In this document: one piece after another, positions 22,731 to 35,400 of the stretch
Layout: the number at the start of each line of letters is the position of its first letter
Position numbering within the stretch: position 1 is the stretch's first letter
Assembly: GCA_037447655.1 (NCBI GenBank)
Contig: JBBHKE010002789.1
Span: forward strand, 186,001-250,000
Source of the DNA: Zygnema cylindricum
Taxonomy: Eukaryota > Streptophyta > Zygnematophyceae > Zygnematales > Zygnemataceae
Direction of reading: 5' to 3'
Length of the DNA: 64,000 bases
Translations under genes and position numbers: made by a program
Notes under the pieces: generated by a model
Seen by the model: the letters and a program-made list of their open reading frames with translations, nothing else
Told to the model about the DNA's origin: nothing
Database searches by the model: none

Positions 22731-25700
22731 CTAGTCACTCATTATTTTAAGACCACACTTCTCCCAGCACGAAATTAGTTTAGGGGAAGGAACACGTTTG
22801 GTTATCATATCTACTACTATTTCACTATCTAGTTTATACTCCAAACTTAATATCTTGTTTTCTACTTTATCCCTAACAAAGCTAAGTCCAATGTCCATGT
22901 GTTTGGCTTTAAAGTGATGTTTAGGATTGGCAGAAATGGCAATGGCAACCTGATTATCACAAAACACTTTTTGGACACCACTCTTAAGATGACCAAGCTC
23001 ACCAAGCAAAGACTTGACCCACATTAATTCTTTTACAGCATAGCAAGAAGCCATGTACTCAGCCTCCATGGTGGAGTGAGCAATGACCTTTTGCTGCTTG
23101 CTGCTCGAGCTGCAAGCCCCATCACCCACATATAATACATATCTTGATGTGCATCTCCTCATAGGAGCATTCACTCCAAGTGGTGATGTCAGTATTGTTC
23201 CCACCCAAATGCAACCATAGATCCCTAGTCCCTATAAGATATCTTAGGAATCTCTTAGCTGCCTCCCAATCTTTCTTAGTGGGAGCATTTAGACTCCTAC
23301 TTAGTACTCCTACAGCTGCGGCTATGTCTGGACAAGTACAATTCATGAAATATATATAAGGCAGCCCACTACTTGTCTATAAAGGATGGTCTACATAAAT
23401 CTTTTCTCTTCCGGGCCTACCTCATCATCTAAGATTATAACTCATTCTTTCTTACTCCCCTCACTTCCATTCTTTTATTCCATAGGAGTGGTATAGCCAT
23501 TAGCCTTGTCCATTTGGAATTTTTCTAACATGTTTCCAATGGCCACTTTTTGAGTTAATCTTATTATCTTTCTATCTCTGTCTCTCTCTACCTGAATTCC
23601 CAAAATATACATTGCTTCTCCCATATCCTTCATCTCAAATCTTCCTTTTAAATCATTTTTCAACTTATTTATTTTATCCATAGATTTACTTAAAAAAAAG
23701 AAATCATCAACATAAATTACAATAAAAATAATTCCTTCCTCATCTTCAAACAGATAAATTGAGTGATCTGAGCTGATCCGGATATATCCGAGACCTGTAA
23801 GAAAATCATCAAGCTTCTTGTTCCATTGCCGAGGCGCTTGTTTCAGCCTATACAAAGATTTGATCAATCAGTATACCTTGTTTTCCTCCCCTTGCTCCAC
23901 AAATCCTTCGGGCTGTCGAATAAAAATTTCCTCTTCCAACTCTCCATGTAGGAAGGCCGTCTTGATGTCCATCTGATGCACTTCCATGTCTTCTGCTGCC
24001 GCCATACTGAGAAGTATTTGAACCGAAGGAAACCTGACGAGCGGAGCAAAAGTCTCCTCGTAGTCAATTCCCTCTTTCTAGGTAAATCCTTTCGCCACTA
24101 TCCGAGCCTAGTAGCGCTCACTGGTGTTATCCGGGTTGAGTTCAGCTTAAATACCCACTTACAACCAATTGGCTTCTTGTCAGGAGGACAATTCACCAAT
24201 TCCGATGTATCGGCCGCCATAATTGAGGCCATCTCCTCATTAATGGCTGTCTTCCACCGGTTTCTTTCAGGACAAGTCATTGCCTCATTATAATTTTGAG
24301 GTTCATCGGGGTGAGACAGTTTGGTTACTTTATTGTTAACTTGTCTCTCTTGCAATCTTTTGTTGCTTCTTCTTCCTCCCTCAAACTCGGTTGCCGCAAT
24401 AAATGGCTCTCATGGATTCTTCAGAACAGTTTCTACTTCTCCCCTATCCCTTAATTCGTGGTCAATTTCCACCACATCTTCCGCTTCGGTTGGATTTAAT
24501 ACTAGAGGTTTCACATTTGGGTCCTTCTCGATCTGATCCGTACCTGCAAGATCATCATCTCTTTCAAATCCTGGATAGTTAGGAAGCTCAAAGTCATCAA
24601 AATTTTCTTACTCAAATCTGATTTTGACTGTCTTTGTATGCTTAAAGGGATCTATAGATTTTCTTTCATCCAGAACCACTAGATGCTTCACTAGGATAAT
24701 ATCGTCTCTTTTAAGATCATACACTATGTATCTTTTTACATCTTCATCATATCCTAGTAGATATCCTGGTTTTCCTTTTGGATCTAACTTCCAGATGACC
24801 GATCTGTGTCTAAACTGAACACTTGACTACCGAAATCCTTTAAGTGTGAAACATCTGGTTTTCGGCCTGTCCAACTCTCATAGGGTGTTTGGCCTTTTAC
24901 TGCTGAAGTAAGAACTCTATTCTTGAGATAATTTGCACAATTCATTGCTTCGGCCCAAAACTTCTTTCCAATCTTCTTATCTGACAGCATACTCGTAGCA
25001 CTATCACTCAGTGTTCTATTTAATCTTTCAGCTACACCATTCTGCTCAAGATTTTTAGGAACTGTCTTTTGATGTTGCACTCCGTCTTCTCTCAAAAAAT
25101 CCTCAAACAGGTTAGAGGTATACTCTCCATCATTGTCACTCCTTACTCTCTTGATTGAGGTTTCATGGAGTTTTTCACTCCATGCTTTATATTGTTTTAG
25201 ACATTTTTGAGCCTCTGACTTAATTTTCAAAAAATACACCCTAGAATACCGAGACCAATCATCGGTGATAGTCATCATAAATCTCTTCCCCCCGGGTGAT
25301 GGCACTCTGGCCAGCCCCTAAATATCTGTGTGTATCAAATCTATAATCTTTTCTCCCTTATAGGTGGCAGTTTTTGGGAAGGGTAACCTGTGTGCTTTAC
25401 CTTGAGCACATCCACTACAATCACTTAGATTCTCACTTTCACCGAACTGAATCCCTTCCACTACTCCCATCTTTTTTCATCTCTCTTAATTTATCTAGAT
25501 TCACATGCCCAAGCCTCTTATGCCACAACATTATATCATGAATACCAACATAGTAAAGTTTCTTATTTTCATTGCTTAAAATCAGCCTAAACATCCCTTG
25601 GCTACCTTTTTCAGCAGTGAAATAAACTTCCTTCTCAATACTAGCAGTAAAGACTCCTTTCCTAGTGCTAGTATCAAAACCCTTATCATCTAATACAGAC

Positions 25701-27076
25701 GTAGAGATGAGGTTTTTGTTCAGCTCCGGAATAAACAACACATAGGAGAATGTAACTATAGATGTCTTTCCTTCTACTAACACTTTTAGATCTACCGATC
25801 CTACAAGAGTAGTAGTGACTATCCTCCCATCCCCGTACTCTATCTCTACGGTGGGAATCTTTCTTATCTTAGTGAACAGGTGTTTATCTTTACACATGTG
25901 CATGGATGCACCTGAATCTACAATCCTGCCTGCTTCACATTTCAATCCACTGAAAGCAAATTTTTGCTTTCCTGGAATTTCGACCTCACTTTTCGCTTCC
26001 AACTCCTCATCCAATAGGAGTTCATCGTCCTCGTCCTCGGATTCCGCCTCATGTACCTATGTCACAAGGGCCTTTTTCTTTCCTCTCGAGGGTCCACCAG
26101 TCTGCCCCTCCTTTAACCGCAGCTCGGTTAACTTAGTGCATTCAACCATATAGTGCCCGAGTTTTTTACAAAAACGACACAATCCCTTGAAAGTCCTTGG
26201 TCCGAACTCCTCGGTCTAATTTTTCTGCACCTCCCCTCGATAATTTCCAGCCTGTTTTCTGGAATCATTGTTTCTCCAATCACTCCCAGCTGCCTAAGCT
26301 TGCCCACTCTTTCCTCACCTTCGGATCTCAATTGTATTCTCCCGAACGAGAATCATCCCTACCACTGAATTCCAAATCCATCTTGAGTCCGCCAAGTCCT
26401 GCACACGGTTTATTATGTTCTCGAACTCCTCAGGTAACTTCATCAGTAAATAATTAACCTTTTCCTTTTCACTAAATACTTTTCCAGCACTTTCTAGTTC
26501 CATGAAAAGTGTAGCAAGCTCATTGCAAAAATCCAACATCTTCCCCCCTTTGTATACATACTACTTAATTTTCTAATCAGCCAACTGTTGTTGCTGAATT
26601 GTACCACTTCGGTACATCTCTATGAGAGCCATCCAAAGATCTAATGCTCTCTCTACGTGCAAATGAGGAGAAGCAAGCCCTTGAGTAAGATGGCGGAGGA
26701 TGAAGTGCTTAACCGCCATATTGTTGAAGTCCCACGTATCGATATCATTCTCCTTGTTCCTCAGAATAGGTGACATGAATGCCGAACCAATTGCTATTGG
26801 TGTGATTGTCTCCTTCTCCTTTCCTTTGTCCACCACCTCTCCTTCCTTTGTCTCCTCTGTTGAAGATGAATCTGCATCTCTAGTGAATCTGCCTCCTGTA
26901 AACCTTGGAGGTATCCCAAGACTGGATTGACGCCTCACTCATCCACTCACTATTCCCCAAAATTGTTTGTCACATAGAGCTCTTGTCATCATACTTTCCC
27001 AGTATATGAAACCAGCTCCGTTGAATATGGGCACCCTAGATGGTGGGCCCATAACCTGCAACTCTGAGACCTCCAT
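22731..27076 (-). pseudogene. Element E gag-pol polyprotein, broken
   Basis: Gag starts at ATG 27076-27074 in the LTR (MEVSELQVMGPPSRVP). Gag 26315-26938 (UBN2-type, LLMKLPEEFENIINRVQDL), knuckle 26128-26200, protease with intact DSG and pre-integrase 25439-26014 (IVDSGASMHMCKD), integrase 24784-25305 (RSDNDGEY, NGVAERLNRTL), reverse transcriptase 24098-24355 and 23475-23867 with YVDD followed by the unusual FFFLSKS, RNase H 23122-23346 and 22731-23204. Lesions shared with G: TGG to TAG in the integrase DIWG motif (rc of ~25318-25320), a stop in RFE*EN (~24609), and a 14-base deletion in RNase H (~23170) that shifts the frame. Confidence 0.88.
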
Positions 27077-28087
27077 AGGACCTCAGAGTAGGTAGCTCAC
27101 ACGAAGCCTCTAAGATAACCCAGACCCGTTTGTGTTGTAGCAAGAGTAAATGCCACCCTAGCATACAAAAACTCTAACCACCTTTACGCGTGTAAAGAAA
27201 AGACTCCCCTGAGTCTATAGCTAAAAAAATCTATGAATTTGCTCCCCTGAGCAGTAAGTTATGAAGGGTCAAAGTTGACCTTTTGTATAGAAGCTCTTTG
27301 GGAGAGAGGGTCCAATCTATAAATAAAATTTAAGTCCTATCTCTCTCTAAAACTCTATCTATTGAAGTACAGCACCATTCATAATAGTGTATCGTACATA
27401 AAGGTAAAGGTGCCGGTGTACTTTATCTACGGCCATTGTGCGACATGGCCAACAAGTCGACACATGTCATTTTTGGATTCGTTCCTGGAATCCCCGGAGA
27501 TGCCGTAATTAAATGTGATTGCGCCACGTGGCGATTGATGTGAAGTCGTCCGCAAACCGCCGAAAACCCATTCCGCGATCTCGGCATGCTTCGTGGCCGT
27601 CCAATTAAGCGGGATTACAATCGTGGCCGTCATAAATACTTGCGCAATATTTGTTTCGCCTTCAAACAAAATGCGCGGTATCCGTTTCGCATGTGCCGTG
27701 CGCCGTACATTACAAACTGTACCTATGTCTAAATATCCCGTTAAATGAAATAGCCCATGTGTTAACATTTAAATAACTACCAAACCATATATCATATATC
27801 TCTCGTTAAGACTAGATGGCTAACGCTATAGGCTACCAGCTACTTTGACAGACGGCAGGTACCAGGTTCAATCCTGCGTCCGCCAAGTTCATTTTGGTAA
27901 AATCTAACAACCTAATATCTGTCCCCGTCGGGATAGCATAGGCGGCCATGGCTCTATCTCCCTCTCCAACTTTCAGTGAATGCGACAAGTGTGGGAGCTA
28001 GAGAGAGGAGTTAGAGGCAGGCTGCCTCTGCTTTTTTTTGCATTTTACAAAACCTAGAAAATACTAAAATAACCTTTTATTTCTACA
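27057..28087 (-). repeat. Element E 5' LTR
   Basis: TGCAACTCTGAGACC … TTTATTTCTACA, next to a perfect primer site at 27042-27056. Contains the gag start codon, a G-box (CCACGTGG near 27524), and the tRNA-like segment 27809-27888. Confidence 0.9.
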
Positions 28088-28102
28088 CTTTTTGGTCGGT
28101 TA

Positions 28103-28399
28103 ACTGAACACAAATTTTACGAGAACTTACAGCATTATACCGACAAAGTGATGATCATGGATCGGAAAATCAACAACGAACACAAAGTACAACAGACGCA
28201 AAAGATCATTATGTTTGCCGCCGAAATCGACTGGACGACTTTGAATGAGAAAATACTAGCGGACGGCCAGCGTGAGCACCGACATCCCGGAATGGCTTTT
28301 TTGGCGGCTTATGCCAAAAAAGCCAACGGATTGAAACCTGGGAGGTTTCCAATGGATACCAAGGAAGAAAGGGACAAAGCCATGGTGTCGGAGGTTTAA
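28103..28399 (+). CDS. Unknown open reading frame or exon fragment, cut by element E
   Basis: An open frame runs from the end of element E's target duplication (28088-28092) to a TAA at 28397-28399. The ATG form is 28151-28399 (82 residues, MIMDRKINNEHKVQ … KAMVSEV). The frame also stays open upstream, across the E insertion point when its two flanks are joined, for about eight codons until a TAA. Composition is protein-like (charged and hydrophobic mixed, DWTTLNEKILADGQREHRHP) and GC-richer than its surroundings. I do not recognise the family. It may be an exon captured by the surrounding TIR element or a remnant of a transposase. Confidence 0.35.
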   Translation, partial: TEHKFYENLQHYTDKVMIMDRKINNEHKVQQTQKIIMFAAEIDWTTLNEKILADGQREHRHPGMAFLAAYAKKANGLKPGRFPMDTKEERDKAMVSEV

Positions 28400-28746
28400 G
28401 GTACATTGCTTTAACTGGAGTCGTACTTAAGTTGTACATATCTTATGGCGGCTACTTTACTTTCGGCTTGGATAAATGATCTGATTTGCAGGCACCTCAG
28501 GAGATAGGGGTTGTGAGTAGAGCGCGTCGGAGGAATAAGATGTAAAGTTGAGTGAACTGGCCATACATTTATCTGTACGGTCCATTCATGTATCGCCAAT
28601 AGTTATTGATATCGGTGTTATCGCCCATAATTACCGATAAATATCAGTTATTTATCGGCGATAACACCGATAACAATATATCGATTATCTTCCACCTGAA
28701 AAAAGTCCCAAATCGGTTATCAATAATCATTGCTGATACACAACAC

Positions 28747-29012
28747 CGGGTTTTGTACAGTATTTCGAGTGATTTTAAGTACCGTAGTTCATTAAATTGA
28801 ACGATTCACCTTGAACATGTGGTTAGATTTTTATTCTGGTAGTTACGGTAACTTGTGAAGTTCGAACCGAGACGTCCGGACCGACTGACCGCAAATTTTT
28901 TGAAAGGATAGGTCTTTCTGTAATTGATGTAGATCGTTCAATCTCCAGTAGAGTAAAGGTATAGTGGCACTGCACTCTACCATACTACTTAAATTGTGCA
29001 ATTACTTAAAGG
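28747..29012. other. Non-Copia DNA between the TIR element and element F
   Basis: No gene seen. Bases 28950-28984 hold an imperfect hairpin (GTAGAGT … ACTCTAC). The last bases, ATTACTTAAAGGAATTG (29001-29017), resemble the outer edge of the foldback element whose arm continues at 47028, so the foldback's left end probably lies here. Confidence 0.4.
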
Positions 29013-29017
29013 AATTG

Positions 29018-30019
29018 TGCAATTCTGTGTCCCCCATTGGACTACAAGATTTAGAAAGCCTCTAAGTAATTATGACTAACTCCCTTTCTTCTATGACCAC
29101 GCTAACCAAGCAAGCAAATAGACAATGTGAGTGCACCCTTGTGCACTCTAGACTCCCCTGAGTCCGCAACAAAAATAATTACTGCAAACGCCCAACCATG
29201 CGATTAATTATCAAGTGGCAAAGATGTTAAGATTGATACAAGCCCTCTGAAGAGAGGCGGCTACCTCTTGAGTTCTCTTAGTCCTAAAACACTCTCACAA
29301 CCCCTATCTATTGGTGTACGCTCAAATCACAAGACCGTACAGTACAAAATGGTACCATAGCCGATGTACTTTCTGTACGTCTTGTGTACAACAAGACCAT
29401 GGAGAGGAGGTGTGTCTCCTCTGGACTTGTTCTCATGCTCCGGGATTCTCGCTTTCAAATGTTATCTTGCCATGTGGCACAAGGTCATATTACGCCCGAA
29501 AACCACCAAAGCGCCATTCGAGGATCTCGGCGATGATGTGTGCAGTCGGATCCAAACCGTCTTTTAACAATAGTTGTTGAAACAGAAGTCTGGTACATTA
29601 GTTTCGTGCAGGCTCAGACTCGCACTAAATTTTACCTTGTCTCCATGTTCTCCACCCATAATTCCATTAATCAGATTAAAGTTCTTAAATAGTGTTTAAA
29701 TATATTTCTAACCCTATCTAGTCTAACAAACTCCTACAACAGAACACTTAGAGCTGACGGCTACGCCTCGATCAGCCGGTCAGAAGTTCAAGTCCAACCA
29801 GACTCAACCTTTTGTTGAGAGTGATTTACGTCACTCTTTAGTCCTGCCTATGGAGTTGAGGTAGCCGTGGGTCTACCACCCTCTCTTTCCTTCCGTGACT
29901 ATAACAAGTATAGGGGCTAGAGATAGGAGGTGGAGGCAGGCTTCCTACGCTTTCCCTATTAATTTTATTTATCATTTCAGACCGAGAAAATACCTCCCCT
30001 AAATCTAGTGATTTTAACA
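29018..30019 (-). repeat. Element F 3' LTR
   Basis: TGCAATTCTGTGTCC … GATTTTAACA, followed by the polypurine tract complement CTCCCCTTATTTT (30020-30032). Contains the tRNA-like segment 29733-29807 (B box decayed to AGTTCAAGTCC) and the hairpin near 29876-29935. Confidence 0.9.
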
Positions 30020-30032
30020 CTCCCCTTATTTT

Positions 30033-31378
30033 CTAGTCCAATTTTAGTTTGTCTTTTAAGCCACATTTTTCCCTACAGTATTTTAACTTGGGAGAGGGCA
30101 CAGGCTTTGTCATCATATCAGCCACCATTTCCCCATCACTTTTATACACCAAATTCACAATTTTGTTTTCAACCTTTTCCCTCACAAAGCTCAATCTTAT
30201 ATCCATATGCTTAGCTTTGAAATGATGTTTTGGATTGGGTGCGATTGCAATTGCAACCTGATTATCACAAAACACTTCATGCACTCCCTTCTTCATATAC
30301 CCCAATTCTTGCAATAAAGACTTGACCCACATAAGCTGTTTCACAGCAAAACAAGAGGCCATGTACTCAACCTCCATAGTGGGTTGAGCAACCACCTTTT
30401 GTTGATTGCTACTCCTACAACAAGCACTTTCCTCCACATACAACATATATCCAGAAGTGCATCTTCTCATAAGTGCATCCCTATAACTGGCATCACTCCA
30501 AGTGGTGATGTCAGTGTGCTCCCCTCCCAGATGTAACCATAAATCCTTGGTTCCTACTAGATATCTCATGACTCTCTTGGCTCCCTCCCATTCTCTCTTC
30601 CTAGGATCATTAAGACTTTTACTGAGGACTCTAACTGCCGCTGCTATGTCTAGTCTAGTATAGTTCATAAAGTAGATTAAGTTTCCTACAACGTGCCTGT
30701 AAGGAATAGACTTCATAAACTGTTTTTCTTTTGGACTCATCTGATCATCTAAGATTATCACTCCTCCTTCTACACTCCCATCACTTAGTTTTTTCATGTC
30801 CATGAGAGTCGTACAACTGTTTGCCTTTTCCATCTAGAAATTCTCAAGCATATTTCTATAGCTATTTTGTGCGTATGTCTGATAATCCTTTTCCCCATAT
30901 CTCTTTCTATTTGAATTCCCAAAATGTACTTTTCCTCCCCTAAATCTTTCATGTCAAATGTGCTTCTAAGATATTTTTTTTGCTTATTGATCTTTCCCAT
31001 AGACTTAATCAACAGCAGCAAAACATCCACATAAATTGCAATGCAAAATAACACCATTCTCATCCTCAAACATATAAATAGAATGGTCGCAACTTATCCG
31101 GATATATCCTAAACCGCTAAGAAACTCATCTAGTTTCTTATTTTATTGTCTGGGAGCCTGCATTAGTGCATATAAAGACTTTATGAGTCTGCTTAATTTG
31201 CTCTCCTCTCCTTCCTCTACATACCCCTCTTGTTGCCGCATGAAGATTTCTTCCTCTAGCTCACCGTTGAGGAAGGCGGTCTTAATATTCATCTGGTGTA
31301 TTTCCATGTCTTCTGTGCTGCTACATTGAGGAGAGTTCTTACTGATATGAACAAAACCACTGGAGCAAAGGTCTCTTC
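30033..31378 (-). pseudogene. Element F pol: RNase H and reverse transcriptase, broken
   Basis: RNase H and RT connection domain form one 266-codon open stretch, 30033-30833 (FCDNQVAIAI, MVADMMTKPVPSPKL). RT palm 30794-31069 has lost a catalytic aspartate: the motif reads YVDV instead of YVDD (near 31020-31031). Reading upstream, the RT N-terminus is cut at 31378 by element G and resumes at 37756-37855. Confidence 0.85.
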
Positions 31379-32413
31379 TGCTACTCTGAGACCTCCATAG
31401 GACCTCAAAGTAGGCAGCTCACACGAAGCCTCTAGGATAACCTTGACCCCTTTATGTTTCAGCAAGAATAATTGCCACCGTGATAGACAAAAACTCTGAC
31501 CACCTTTACCCTTGTAAAGGGAAGACTCCCTTGAGTCGATAGCAAAAAAAATCTAAGAATTTGCTTCCCTAAGCAGTAAGTTATGAACGGTCAAAATTGA
31601 CCTTTTGTACAGAAGATCTTTAGGAGAGAGGGTCCAATCTATCAAATTTTTCTAAGTCCTATCTCTCTCTAAAACTCTATCTACTGAAGTACGGCACCAA
31701 TCATAATATTGTATCGTACATAAAGATACAAGTGCCGTTGTACTTTATGTATGGCCATTGTACGACATAGCCAAAAAGTCGACACATGTCATTTTTGGAT
31801 TCGTTCTTGGAATCCCGAAATATGCCCTAATCCAATGTGATTGTGCCACGTGGCGATTGATGTGACGTCGACCGGAAACCGCCAAAAACATATTGCGCGA
31901 TCTCCGCATGTTTTGTGGCCGTCGGATTAAGCCGGATTACAATTGTGGCCGTTATAAATACTTACGCAATATTTGTTTCACCTTCGAAACAAAATGCGCG
32001 GTATCCGTTTCGGATGTGCCGTACGCCGTACATTACAAACTGTATCTATGTCTAAAAATCGCGTTGATTGAAGATAGCCAACGTGTTAACATTTAAATAA
32101 CTATCAAACCCTATATCATATATCTCTGGTTTAGACTAGTTGGCTAAGGCTACAGGCTACTGGCTACTTTGGCGGACGGCAGGTTTCAGGTTCAAATCTT
32201 GGGCCCCCCAAGTTTATTTTGGTAACATCTACTAACTTAATATCTATCCCAGTCGGGATAACATAGGCGACCATAGCTCTATCTCCCTATCCAAATTTCA
32301 GTGACTACGACAAGTGTGGGAGCTGGAGAGAGGAGTTAGATGCAGACTGCCTCTGCTTCTTTTCTGCATTTTACAAAACCTAGAAAATACTAAAATAACC
32401 TTTAATTTCTACA
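31379..32413 (-). repeat. Element G 3' LTR
   Basis: TGCTACTCTGAGACC … AATTTCTACA. Contains CCACGTGG (near 31848), the tRNA-like segment 32131-32212 (GGTTCAAATCT) and the hairpin near 32277-32345. Confidence 0.9.
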
Positions 32414-32426
32414 CTCCCCTTATTTT

Positions 32427-35400
32427 CTAGTCACTCTTTATTTTAAGACCACACTTCTCCCAGCACGAAATTAGTTTAGGGGAAGGAACAGGTTTGGTCA
32501 TCATATCTGTTACCATTTCACTATCTGGTTTATACTCCAAACTGAATATCTTGTTTTCTACTTTATCCCTAACAAAGCTAAGTCCAATGTCCATGTGTTT
32601 GGCTTTAAAGTGATGTTTAGGATTGGCAGAAATGGCAATGGCAACCTGATTATCACAAAACACTTTTTGGACACCACTTTTAAGATGACCAAGCTCACCA
32701 AGCAAAGACTTGACCCACATTAATTCTTTTACAGCATAGCAAGAAGCCATGTACTCAGCCTCCATGGTGGAGTGAGCAATGACCTTTTGTTGCTTGCTGC
32801 TCGAGCTGCAAGCCCCATCACCCACATATAATACATATCTTGATGTGCATCTCCTCATAGGAGCATTCACTCCAAGTGGTGATGTCAGTATTGTACCCAC
32901 CCAAATGCAACCATAGATCCCTAGTCCCTATAAGATATCTTAGGAATCTCTTAGCTGCCTCCCAATCTTTCTTAGTGGGAGCATTTAGACTCCTACTTAG
33001 TACTCCTACAGCTGCGGCTATGTCTGGACAAGTACAATTCATGAAATATATATAAGGCAGCCCACTACTTGTCTATAAAGGATGGTCTACATAAATCTTT
33101 TCTCTTCCGGGCCTACCTCATCATCTAAGATTATAACTCATTCTTTCTTACTCCCCTCACTTCCATTCTTTTATTCCATAGGAGTGGTATAGCCATTAGC
33201 CTTGTCCATTTGGAATTTTTCTAACATGTTTCCAATGGCCACTTTTTGAGTTAATCTTATTATCTTTCTATCTCTGTCTCTCTCTACCTGAATTCCCAAA
33301 ATATACATTGCTTCTCCCATATCCTTCATCTCAAATCTTCCTTTTAAATCATTTTTCAACTTATTTATTTTATCCATAGATTTACTTAAAAAAAAGAAAT
33401 CATCAACATAAATTACAATAAAAATAATTCCTTCCTCATCTTCAAACAGATAAATTGAGTGATCTGAGCTGATCCGGATATATCCTAAACCTGTAAGAAA
33501 CTTATCAAGCTTCTTGTTCCATTGCAGGGGCGCTTGTTTCAGCCCATACAAAGATTTGATCAATCGGCATACCTTGCTTTCCTCCCCTTGCTCCACAAAT
33601 CCTTCGGGTTGTCGCATAAAAATTTCCTCTTCCAACTCTCCATGTAGGAAGGTCGTCTTGTTATCCATCTGATGCACTTCCATGTCTTTTGCTGCCGCCC
33701 TACTGAGAAGTATCCGAACCGAAGGAAACCTGACGACCGGGGCAAAAGTCTCCTTGTAGTCAATTCCCTCTTTTTGGGTAAATCCCTTCGCCACTAACCG
33801 AGCATTGTAGCGCTCAATGGTGTTATCAGGGTTGAGTTTCAACTTAAATACCCACTTACATCCAATTGGCTTCGTGTTAGGAGGACAATCCACCAATTCC
33901 CATGTATCGGCCGCCATAATTGAGGCCATCTCCTCATTAATGGCTGTCTTCCACCGGTTTTTTTCAGGACAAGTCATTGCCTCATTATAATTTTGAGGTT
34001 CATCGCGGTGAGACAGTTTGGTTACTTTATTGTTAACTTGTCTCTCTTGTAATCTTTTGTTGCTTCTTCTTTCTCCCTCAAACTCGGTTGCCGAAATAAA
34101 CGAACAGTTTCTACTTCTCCCCTATCCCTTAATTCGGGGTCGATTTCCACCACATCTTCCGTTTCGGTTGGATTTAATACTAGAGGTTTCACATTTGGGT
34201 CCTTCTCGATCTGATCCGTACCTGCAAGATCATCATCTTCTTCAAATCCTAGATAGTTAGGAAGCTCAAAGTCATCAAAATTTTCTTACTCAAATCTGAT
34301 TTTGACTGTCTTTGTATGCTTAAAGGGATCTATAGATTTTCCTTCATCCAGAACCACTAGATGCTTCACTAGGATAATATCGTCTCTTTTGAGATGATAC
34401 ACTCTGTATCCTTTTACATCTTCATCATATCCTAGTAGATATCCTGGTTTTCCTTTTGGATCTAACTCTAGATGACCGATCTGTGTCTAAACTGAACACT
34501 TGACTACCGAACACCTTTAAGTGTGAAACATCTGGTTTTCGGCCTGTCTAACTCTCATAGGGTGTTTGGCCTTTTACTGCTGAAGTAAGAACTCTATTCT
34601 TGAGATAATTTGCACAGTTCATTGCTTCGGCCCAAAACTTCTTTTCAATCTTCTTATCTGACAGCATACTCCTAGCACTATCACTCATTGTTCTATTTAA
34701 TCTTTCAGCTACACCATTCTGCTCAAGATTTTCAGGAACTGTCTTTTGATGTTGCACTCCGTCTTCTCTCAAAAAATCCTCAAACAGGTTAGAGGTATAC
34801 TCTCCATCATTGTCACTCCTTACTCTCTTGATTGAGGTTTCATGAAGTTTTTCACTCCATGCTTTATATTGTTTAAGACATTCTTGAGCCTCTGACTTGT
34901 TTTTCAAAAAATACACCCTAGAACACCGAGACCAATCATCAGTGATAGTCATTATAAATCTCTTCCCCCCGGGTGATGGCACTCTGGCCAGCCCCTAAAT
35001 ATCTGTGTGTATCAAATCTATAATCTTTTCTCCCTTATAGGTGGCATTTTTTGGGAAGGGTAACCTGTGTGCTTTACCTTGAGCACATCCACTACAATCA
35101 CTTAGATTCTCACTTTCACCGAACTCAATCCCTTCCACTACTCCCATCTTTTTCATCTCTCTTAACTTAACTAGATTCACATGCCCAAGCATCTTATGCC
35201 ACAATATTATATCATGAACACCAGCATAATAAAGTTTCTTCTTTTCATTGCTTAAAATCAGCCTAAACATCCCTTGGCTACCTTTTTCAGCAGTGAAATA
35301 AACTTCCTCCTCAAAACTAGCAGTAAAGACTCCTTTCCTAGTGCTAGTATCAAAACCCTTATCATCTAATACAAACGTAGAGATGAGGTTTTTGTTCAGC

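Larger units (their letters stand above)
21686..28087 (-). mobile_element. Element E: full-length minus-strand Copia (family 2)
   Basis: LTRs 21686-22717 and 27057-28087 (1,032 and 1,031 bp) with a defective gag-pol between. Perfect five-base target duplication CTTTT (21681-21685 and 28088-28092). Sequence and lesions are nearly the same as in element G. Confidence 0.93.
21473..28746. mobile_element. TIR element carrying a coding fragment, split by element E
   Basis: Left end GTGTTGTGTATCGG (21473-21486) is matched in inverted orientation by CTGATACACAACAC (28733-28746). Removing element E leaves about 865 bases. Subterminal parts are rich in inverted ATAACACCGATAAC-type motifs (21503-21535 and 28612-28672). 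A second element with the same terminal motif lies at 49206-49612. No transposase is visible, so it would be non-autonomous. The left end is preceded by TA; the right end by CG instead of the expected TA. Confidence 0.5.
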
